This document shows positions 6,982 to 12,495 of a DNA stretch of 15,183 bases, piece after piece. Both the position numbers and the translations under genes were made by a program. Source of the stretch: Fulvivirga aurantia (GTDB taxonomy: Bacteria; Bacteroidota; Bacteroidia; Cytophagales; Cyclobacteriaceae). The stretch covers positions 1-15,183 of the forward strand of contig NZ_SMMD01000901.1 of the NCBI RefSeq assembly GCF_009711475.1. Reading direction: 5' to 3'. Below the pieces are notes generated by a model, which was not told the origin of the DNA, searched no databases, and was given only the letters and a program-made list of their open reading frames with translations. Position 1 is the stretch's first letter; each line of letters begins with the position of its first letter.

Positions 6982-7751
6982 AGTTACAAGTGATAAAAAT
7001 TGGAGGAGAGGTAATTGACGATGCACAAATGCTTCACAGATTTTTAGAAGATTTTAGTGCGCTCAAAAACCCAAAAATACTTGTGCATGGAGGTGGTAAG
7101 GTGGCGAGCAACCTCAGTAAACAACTTGGCCTTACACCAAACTTCGTAAACGGCAGAAGAATAACCCAATCAGCCGATCTTGAGGTGGTAGTTATGGCTT
7201 ATGCAGGCAAACTCAACAAATCACTTGTGAGCAAACTGCAAAAGATCGGTTGTAACGCAATTGGTATATCAGGTGCAGACGGAGATAGTGTAAGAACTGC
7301 AAAAAGAGTGCAAAGCCCGGTGGATTATGGTCTTGTCGGTGATATCACAAAAGTAAATGGCCAGTTAATCAACCAATTGATAAAGGCCAACCTTACACCG
7401 GTATTTTGTGCTATTACACATGACGGGAATGGTCAATTGCTGAATACCAATGCCGATACCATGGCTGCAGCGATCGCGAGCACTATGAACATGTTTTTTG
7501 AAACTGAGCTTGTTTACTGTTTCGAGAAACAAGGAGTGCTCTCAGATATAAAGCAACCTGATTCTGTAATCCAGGAGATTTCTCAAAAAAAATACACAGC
7601 GCTTTTAAAGGATAAACAGATCTATGAAGGCATGCTTCCCAAGCTGGAAAACTGCTTTAAGGCACTTAAAAATGGAGTAAAATCTGTAAAAATAGGCAGT
7701 TATAAAATGCTGACTGAGGATACAAACAATCACACCAAACTTGTATTATGA
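6978..7751 (+). CDS. argB: N-acylglutamate kinase
   Basis: A 257-residue amino-acid kinase that phosphorylates N-acetyl- or N-succinyl-glutamate, the second pathway step. Motifs in order: KIGG (Lys7 to Gly10, phosphate binding), HGGGK (37-41), NGRRIT (58-63, with the substrate-binding arginine region), and NTNADTMAAAIAS further on, with the conserved Asn and Asp of the active site. The protein begins directly at the first beta strand, with no room for the N-terminal helix found in the hexameric, arginine-inhibited kinases. It matches the length of the arginine-insensitive E. coli enzyme. This suggests little feedback on this step (inference). It overlaps argF' by 4 nt upstream and argE by 4 nt downstream when the first ATG of argE is used. 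Confidence 0.95.
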   Translation: MKLQVIKIGGEVIDDAQMLHRFLEDFSALKNPKILVHGGGKVASNLSKQLGLTPNFVNGRRITQSADLEVVVMAYAGKLNKSLVSKLQKIGCNAIGISGADGDSVRTAKRVQSPVDYGLVGDITKVNGQLINQLIKANLTPVFCAITHDGNGQLLNTNADTMAAAIASTMNMFFETELVYCFEKQGVLSDIKQPDSVIQEISQKKYTALLKDKQIYEGMLPKLENCFKALKNGVKSVKIGSYKMLTEDTNNHTKLVL

Positions 7752-8812
7752 TGGCTGAGGTAATAGAAAACTCCTGTATTGGTTTGCTCAAAAAATTGAT
7801 TGAGACCCCTTCATTTTCTAAAGAAGAAAATAAGACTGCTGACATCATTCAAAGCTTTTTATCGGCAAATCAAATCAACGCTAAAAGAGCATTAAATAAC
7901 GTTTGGGCTGTAAATAAGTATTTTGACCCTGAGAAACCAAGTATTTTACTTAACTCTCATCACGATACGGTGAAGCCAAATAGTAGCTACATAAGAGACC
8001 CATTTGAGCCCAAGGTAGAAGATGGCCGATTATATGGGTTAGGAAGCAATGATGCGGGAGGGTGTTTGGTATCACTATTGGCTACTTTCATGCAGTTTTA
8101 CGAGCAAGAGCACCTGAAATATAATCTCATTTTTTCGGCAACGGCCGAAGAAGAAATATCAGGATCGAATGGTATAAGCTATTTATACCCAATGCTGCCC
8201 TCGATTGATTTTGCCATCGTTGGAGAACCTACGCAAATGAAAATGGCCATTGCAGAAAAAGGTCTTATGGTGATCAATGGATGTGCACATGGCAAAGCAG
8301 GCCATGCCGCACACGGAAATACAACAAATGCTATTTATGAAGCCCTAAAAGACATCGAGTGGATCAGTAATTATGAATTTGCAAAATCCTCCACCTTTTT
8401 AGGCCCGGTAAAAATGAGCGTCACTCAAGTTACGGCAGGATCGCAACATAATGTAATTCCAGACCGATGTGCATTTGTAATTGATGTACGTACCAATGAA
8501 TACTATAACAATGAGGAGGTATTTAAAATCATAGAGCAACACACGCATAGTCAATTAAAAGCTCGCTCCTATAGACTTAACTCATCATCAATCGCTGTGG
8601 ACCACCCGGCAGTGCTTGCAGGAAAACAATTAGGCCTTGAGCTTTATGGCTCCCCTACACTATCTGACCAGGCACTTTTAACTTGCCCCTCAATAAAAAT
8701 AGGGCCGGGTATCTCAACCAACTCACATATAGCAGATGAGTTTATTGAGATTAAAGCGATTTATAAAGGAATTGAAATTTACACCAGCTTACTAAACACA
8801 ATAATAAAATAG
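7748..8812 (+). CDS. argE: M20 family deacylase, N-acylcitrulline/acylornithine deacylase
   Basis: A 354-residue M20 zinc amidohydrolase. Because carbamoylation here happens on acyl-ornithine, the expected reaction is removal of the acyl group from N-acyl-citrulline to give citrulline for ArgG. Metal-site motifs are present: SHHDT (His71, Asp73), GSNDAGG (bridging Asp102), TAEEE (catalytic and ligand Glu within 134-136), VGEP, and a late His in NSHIADEF. The central dimerisation region contains GKAGHAAHG. Two adjacent ATG codons at 7748 and 7751 are possible starts; the first overlaps the argB stop by 4 nt, and the second directly follows it. ArgH begins 2 nt after the stop. The family includes dipeptidases and DapE, so the substrate assignment rests mainly on the operon. 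Confidence 0.92.
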   Translation: MMAEVIENSCIGLLKKLIETPSFSKEENKTADIIQSFLSANQINAKRALNNVWAVNKYFDPEKPSILLNSHHDTVKPNSSYIRDPFEPKVEDGRLYGLGSNDAGGCLVSLLATFMQFYEQEHLKYNLIFSATAEEEISGSNGISYLYPMLPSIDFAIVGEPTQMKMAIAEKGLMVINGCAHGKAGHAAHGNTTNAIYEALKDIEWISNYEFAKSSTFLGPVKMSVTQVTAGSQHNVIPDRCAFVIDVRTNEYYNNEEVFKIIEQHTHSQLKARSYRLNSSSIAVDHPAVLAGKQLGLELYGSPTLSDQALLTCPSIKIGPGISTNSHIADEFIEIKAIYKGIEIYTSLLNTIIK

Positions 8813-8814
8813 CC

Positions 8815-10095
8815 ATGAAACTCTGGGACAAAGGATATAAAACAGCTCACATCGTTGAGAGCTTTACAGTAGGAAAAGACAGACTTTTAGATCAAAAATT
8901 AGCTAAATATGACGTACAAGGAAATATAGCTCATGCTAAAATGCTGGCTCAAATTGACATTTTAAGCACTCAGGAGTTAAATCAAATCCTGCATGCATTG
9001 GATGAAATAGAAGGAGACATAGCAAGTGGCACTTTTCAAATTGAAGAGCAGTTTGAGGATATACACAGCAAAATCGAACACGAACTCACTGAAAAAATAG
9101 GTGAAGCAGGTAAAAAAATCCATACGGCAAGGTCTAGAAATGACCAGGTGCTAGTCGATCTTCATTTGTATTGTAAAGATGAGATCGACCAAATTAAAAG
9201 GCTGATAAATAAGCTATTCCATACATTGATCAATTTGAGCGACAAGTACAAAAATGTGCTACTTCCCGGCTACACACATATGCAGGTGGCCATGCCTTCA
9301 TCTTTTGGTTTGTGGTTTAGTGCGTATGCCGAATGCCTCGTTGATGACATCACCCTCTTGAATGCAGCTTACAAGATCGCTGACCAAAACCCTCTTGGTT
9401 CTGCTGCCGGCTATGGTACCTCCTTCCCTATCGACAGACAAATGACAACCGATTTATTGGGTTTTGATTCATTGAAATATAACGTTGTAGCAGCACAAAT
9501 GAGCAGAGGGAGGTTAGAGACATCAGTAGCTTATGGTTTGGCCTCTACCTCTTCCACATTATCTAAACTGGCCTCTGATGTGTGTTTGTACATGTCTCAG
9601 AACTTTAATTTCATTGCTTTTCCCAAAGAGCTAACAACCGGATCAAGCATAATGCCTCACAAGCAAAATCCGGATGTTTTTGAATTGGTAAGAGCGAAAT
9701 GTAACGTCATTCAGAACCTGCCAGGGCAGCTGATGTCAATCACAAGCAATCTCACGAGTGGTTATCATAGAGATTTACAGGTATTAAAAGAGTTGCTTAT
9801 CAACAATATAGATTCAATTAAGGAGTGCCTGGAGGTCAGCACATTTATGTTAGAAAACATCATTGTAAATCAAGACATAATCAATCAGCCAATATACGAT
9901 CACTTATTTACTGTAGAAACTGTGAATCAGTATGTTATGGATGGATTGACATTTAGAGAAGCCTATAAAAAAGTCGGCAAAGAAGTTTTGCAAGGAGAAT
10001 ATAAGCCTGAAAAAAAAGTGAAGCATACGCATGAAGGCAGCATCGGTAATCTATGTTTGACTGAAATCAAAGAGAAATTTGAGAAAGCGTATTGA
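8815..10095 (+). CDS. argH: Argininosuccinate lyase
   Basis: A 426-residue member of the fumarase/aspartase superfamily, which splits argininosuccinate into arginine and fumarate, the last step. Signatures: HTARSRNDQ (103-111), PGYTHMQVAMP (151-161), and the superfamily signature GSSIMPHKQNPD (276-287), whose serines include the catalytic residue on a flexible loop. Where most bacteria have THLQRAQP, this protein has THMQVAMP followed by SSFGLW, the variant I associate with Bacteroidota ArgH. It is somewhat shorter than the 455-470 residues common elsewhere, without obvious loss of a motif. It is the last arg gene. No clear terminator was found in the 112 bases that follow, so readthrough into the next gene is possible. 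Confidence 0.97.
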   Translation: MKLWDKGYKTAHIVESFTVGKDRLLDQKLAKYDVQGNIAHAKMLAQIDILSTQELNQILHALDEIEGDIASGTFQIEEQFEDIHSKIEHELTEKIGEAGKKIHTARSRNDQVLVDLHLYCKDEIDQIKRLINKLFHTLINLSDKYKNVLLPGYTHMQVAMPSSFGLWFSAYAECLVDDITLLNAAYKIADQNPLGSAAGYGTSFPIDRQMTTDLLGFDSLKYNVVAAQMSRGRLETSVAYGLASTSSTLSKLASDVCLYMSQNFNFIAFPKELTTGSSIMPHKQNPDVFELVRAKCNVIQNLPGQLMSITSNLTSGYHRDLQVLKELLINNIDSIKECLEVSTFMLENIIVNQDIINQPIYDHLFTVETVNQYVMDGLTFREAYKKVGKEVLQGEYKPEKKVKHTHEGSIGNLCLTEIKEKFEKAY

Positions 10096-10167
10096 TAAAA
10101 TCATCATCACTTAGGTCGTTGCTTTGGCTCACATTATAAAATTGGTTAGATTCATTTTTTCAATAGC

Positions 10168-10186
10168 TTTAAGTAATAACCTTAAA
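10168..10186. repeat. AT-rich inverted repeat between argH and the membrane protein gene
   Basis: TTTAAG (10168-10173) and CTTAAA (10181-10186) are a 6-bp inverted repeat around the loop TAATAAC, 22 bases before the next start codon. It is AT-rich and lacks a T-tract, so it is a poor terminator. It could be an operator or a chance palindrome. The rest of the 10096-10207 gap shows only poor matches to the -7 element (TTGCTTTG at 10119-10126, TAAAATTG at 10137-10144, one mismatch each). Confidence 0.3.
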
Positions 10187-10207
10187 CTAAGCTTCTTATA
10201 AATAAAA

Positions 10208-11206
10208 ATGCAGCAGATTGACTTAAAGAGGCCTTCTTCAACGGCATCCCGGCTGCTAGGTATTCTACTGCTAATCGGCTCCTCGGTGTTAATCTGGGAG
10301 TGGTTAAAAACCGATCAGGTTTTTCTGTTGGTATTAGGGTTGGTATTACTACTCTTCTACATCTCTACATTAGCTTCTTATCATAAACTTAAATACGACA
10401 AGGACTCAAACAAAATCACCTTAATCAAAGGACTATTTTTACCTTACAAATACAGAAAAATAGATAAGAAGCTAATAAAAAAAATAGAACTACGCTCAAC
10501 AAGTGTCGACTCAAAAAGAGGTCCTTATATCGACTATCAAATGTACCTGTTGGGTGAAGATGAGCACCTCATTTGCACAGACACCCCGCTAGAAGTAAGG
10601 CGATTAGGTGAAGAAACCGCTGATATGCTGAGGCTCAGCTTAACGAATAAAATGTTTGCCAAGGCTACCACCCGTAGGTTTTCGGAGCTTAACACTCCGC
10701 TTATCGAGCAGTGGAAAAAGAAAAAGACAACCCCTAAGAAACCACGACAAACAAAAGACCTGAAATCTATAGAGGTAAATCAAAAAGATGATTATGCGGT
10801 AATAACCATACCCGCACATTTCGACATTTATAAGAAAGTAACCATAGGACTATCAGTAATAGCCATAGTGATTGTTGGCGCACTTATGTTCACCAAAGAT
10901 TTTCAGTTATTTTATTTAGGCTTATTTGCCAGTACTTGTTTGCTTGTGGCCTATGGATTGACCGTGTTACTGACCAGGTCGGCTATAAAGATTGGGGGTA
11001 ACTACATTAGCTACGGCCAGGGTATGCTTTCTTTGAAGGAAAAAATTAAAATAAATCTCATCGAAGAGATTGTTTATCACAACAACGCTTTGGTGATAAT
11101 AGCTGATCATAAATACCTTCATATAAAAACTGTTTTAGACGATAACGAATTTGCTTTCTTCAGTAGTATTATAGAGTACTACCTGTATCGTTTCGGAAAG
11201 ATTTAA
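10208..11206 (+). CDS. Hypothetical membrane protein with duplicated helix-pair plus beta domain layout
   Basis: A 332-residue protein I do not recognise. Hydrophobic segments at about 16-33 and 38-56 form a first helix hairpin, followed by a soluble region (58-170) rich in alternating hydrophobic residues (for example DSNKITLIKGLFLPYKYRKI). A Lys/Pro-rich linker lies at about 170-186. A second hairpin (about 211-228 and 232-255) is followed by another short beta-rich region (256-332). The order helix pair, beta domain, helix pair, beta domain resembles proteins with bacterial PH-like domains after paired membrane helices, but this is a guess from layout. Both soluble parts would face the same side. 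It lies 112 bases after argH on the same strand and its stop faces the convergent minus-strand module. A-rich DNA before the ATG fits a genuine start. A role in arginine metabolism is not implied. Confidence 0.8.
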   Translation: MQQIDLKRPSSTASRLLGILLLIGSSVLIWEWLKTDQVFLLVLGLVLLLFYISTLASYHKLKYDKDSNKITLIKGLFLPYKYRKIDKKLIKKIELRSTSVDSKRGPYIDYQMYLLGEDEHLICTDTPLEVRRLGEETADMLRLSLTNKMFAKATTRRFSELNTPLIEQWKKKKTTPKKPRQTKDLKSIEVNQKDDYAVITIPAHFDIYKKVTIGLSVIAIVIVGALMFTKDFQLFYLGLFASTCLLVAYGLTVLLTRSAIKIGGNYISYGQGMLSLKEKIKINLIEEIVYHNNALVIIADHKYLHIKTVLDDNEFAFFSSIIEYYLYRFGKI

Positions 11207-11230
11207 CTAGCAAGAAAATACTCACATAGT

Positions 11231-11250
11231 ACTTTAAGTAGCACTAAAGT
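11231..11250. repeat. Inverted repeat in the convergent gap, possible weak terminator
   Basis: ACTTTA (11231-11236) and TAAAGT (11245-11250) pair around an 8-nt loop, 24 bases after the membrane-protein stop codon. No T-tract follows on the plus strand, so any terminator function would be weak. The gap 11207-11386 otherwise holds two TACGTG motifs and the longer inverted repeat at its right end. Confidence 0.25.
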
Positions 11251-11346
11251 TAAGACAAATACGTGCTTTAAAATCACATCCTGAAACTTCTCGATTGCTA
11301 AAATTTTTCTCATATCGTAAAGATGGTGGGTTGGAAAATTTATTTT

Positions 11347-11390
11347 CTAAGGGACTTTGCTTATTTATTAAAATACGTGTTTTCCCTTAG
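11347..11390 (-). repeat. Inverted repeat at the end of the receiver-like gene
   Basis: CTAAGGGA (11347-11354) and TCCCTTAG (11383-11390) are a perfect 8-bp inverted repeat around a 28-nt AT-rich spacer that contains one TACGTG motif. The right arm overlaps the stop codon of the minus-strand receiver-like gene. It could fold as a long-loop hairpin at the 3' end of that transcript, but the loop is large and there is no clear T-tract, so terminator function is uncertain. Confidence 0.35.
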
Positions 11391-11752
11391 GGCAACGGAC
11401 ACGACAATTTTTCGGTAACAAAGGTCTCTCCACTCAACACAGCACTTAGAGCATGGGGCAGTTCTTCAATAAAATCTTCAACTAATAAATAAGCACGTTT
11501 GCTACAATTTGTAATCGAACTTACAAATGCACTCTCCTTGTATCCATCGAGAATTACCAACGCTTTATCTGTAAAGAAATCGTTTTTTAATGTAGTTAAA
11601 CCGTATGAGAAGCTGTCATACACGATCACATCTGCCACCACCTCTTCTTTATTCACATTCTGACAGTCATTACACCACGACACTTCATACTCATGATCGG
11701 GCATAAGTTCTACCAAAACGGGATTTTTGCTTATCAATAGCAGCTTCTTCAT
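11387..11752 (-). CDS. Small degenerate receiver-like (pseudo-receiver) protein
   Basis: A 121-residue protein from ATG 11752 that reads like a response-regulator receiver without an output domain. By eye it aligns with the neighbouring regulator: MKKLLLISKNP to the first strand, ADVIVYDSF to the phospho-Asp strand (Asp46 retained), and AYLLVEDFIEELPHALSAVL to the final strand and helix. The acidic pocket is lost (Ser8-Lys9-Asn10 instead of Asp-Asp), and the conserved receiver Lys is Val, so normal Mg-dependent phosphorylation is doubtful. A longer reading from 11812 is rejected because a -7 element at 11783-11776 lies inside that extension, and only the shorter start leaves a sensible leader of about 20 nt with A-rich DNA. 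It sits 89 bases after the response regulator gene on the same strand. It may modulate the adjacent two-component pair, but this is inferred from position only. Confidence 0.68.
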   Translation of the reverse strand: MKKLLLISKNPVLVELMPDHEYEVSWCNDCQNVNKEEVVADVIVYDSFSYGLTTLKNDFFTDKALVILDGYKESAFVSSITNCSKRAYLLVEDFIEELPHALSAVLSGETFVTEKLSCPLP

Positions 11753-11775
11753 ACAGTTAGTTTTTTTCACAACTG

Positions 11776-11783
11776 CAAATGTA
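11776..11783 (-). promoter_or_regulatory. Candidate -7 promoter element of the receiver-like gene
   Basis: On the minus strand 11783 to 11776 reads TACATTTG, a full TAnnTTTG match, about 24 nt before the ATG at 11752. No TTG lies at the usual -33 distance. Instead two TACGT motifs (cores at 11816 and 11830) lie 33-52 bp upstream of the element. A promoter lacking -33 with repeated sites just upstream suggests activator dependence. Confidence 0.5.
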
Positions 11784-11841
11784 AATAGTTGCCAGCTACC
11801 TGATTTAAGCACAAATACGTAATTCGATCTACGTGTTTCCC

Positions 11842-12495
11842 TTAAATGTTATCGAAAAGTTGATTTTTGACTGCGTATAAAACGAGCCCTGTAGAATTTT
11901 TGGCTCCTGTCTTTTCCATGAGATTGCGCTTATGCACCTCTACAGTTCTTACACTTATAAAAAGTTTATCGGCTATCTCCTGATTAGACATCTCCTCTAA
12001 AATAAGCTCGTAAACCTCCAGCTCTCGCGGTGTGAGTGGTGTGGCCAATTGTTCTGTTGCCTTTGGTTTCTTCCTGGCCAGGTTATTCATTACAGTTTGG
12101 GCCACTTCCTTACTGTAAAAAATTTCATCATTCATTACTGCATTTATTGCAGTAAGCATCTCTTTTTCGTCACAGCTTTTGAGAATGTAGCCACTTGCTC
12201 CTGCATCCATCATGGCCTTAATGTGCTGGTAGTCGTTATGCATGGTGAGTGCAAGCACTTTCACGTCCTTATATGTGTCAGTAATATTCTTTGTAGCCTC
12301 AATACCATTCATCTCAGCCATATTTATGTCAATCATGACCAGATCTACAGTTACATCCTTAAGTTTTTTGAGGGCATCATCTCCGTTGACTGCCTCGTCA
12401 ACAATGTCAAAATCTGCATTCTTCTCGAGGTAAAGCTTAACTCCATCACGTACTATTTGGTGATCGTCAACGATAAGTAGTTTAATCTTGCTCAT
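11842..12495 (-). CDS. NarL/FixJ-family two-component response regulator
   Basis: A 217-residue response regulator. The receiver domain (about 1-120) has the full phosphorylation site: Asp10 and Asp11 acidic pocket, phospho-acceptor Asp56 in MIDINMAEMNG, Thr84 and Lys106 in GYILK. The C-terminal LuxR-type helix-turn-helix (about 149-212) begins LTPRELEVYELI and contains SNQEIADKLFISVRTVEVHKRN, with the recognition helix in the latter part. It should be phosphorylated by the kinase encoded just upstream, whose 3' end it overlaps by 14 nt, and then bind DNA as a dimer. The TACGT motifs near its stop codon and before the receiver-like gene are candidate targets. No specific pathway (nitrate, oxygen or other) can be read from the sequence. 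Confidence 0.96.
   Translation of the reverse strand: MSKIKLLIVDDHQIVRDGVKLYLEKNADFDIVDEAVNGDDALKKLKDVTVDLVMIDINMAEMNGIEATKNITDTYKDVKVLALTMHNDYQHIKAMMDAGASGYILKSCDEKEMLTAINAVMNDEIFYSKEVAQTVMNNLARKKPKATEQLATPLTPRELEVYELILEEMSNQEIADKLFISVRTVEVHKRNLMEKTGAKNSTGLVLYAVKNQLFDNI

Larger units (their letters stand above)
11257..11844. repeat. Four TACGT motifs around the minus-strand signalling genes
   Basis: The noncoding DNA near the degenerate receiver gene holds AAATACGTGCTTT (11257-11269), AAATACGTGTTTT (11371-11383), AAATACGTAATTC (11813-11825) and ATCTACGTGTTTC (11827-11839). The second and fourth continue into the same CCCTTA (ending at 11389 and 11844), which on the minus strand is TAAGGG, the stop codons of the receiver-like gene and of the response regulator. 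The third and fourth cores are 14 bp apart and lie just upstream of the candidate promoter of the receiver-like gene. They may be regulator binding sites. The protein that binds is unknown. Confidence 0.45.

Noticed and set aside
10119..10144. Possible promoter for the membrane protein gene (TTGCTTTG, TAAAATTG)
   Set aside because: Each has a mismatch to TAnnTTTG and neither has a well-spaced TTG; readthrough from the arg operon is equally possible.
11753..11812. Upstream extension of the receiver-like gene by 20 codons
   Set aside because: The extension contains a full TAnnTTTG element on its coding strand, and the downstream ATG begins exactly at the receiver-like first beta strand.
12049..12480. 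Open frame of 143 codons on the plus strand opposite the response regulator gene
   Set aside because: It lies entirely antisense to a clear NarL/FixJ regulator, has a Cys/His/Ile-rich composition typical of antisense readings, and shows no domain.
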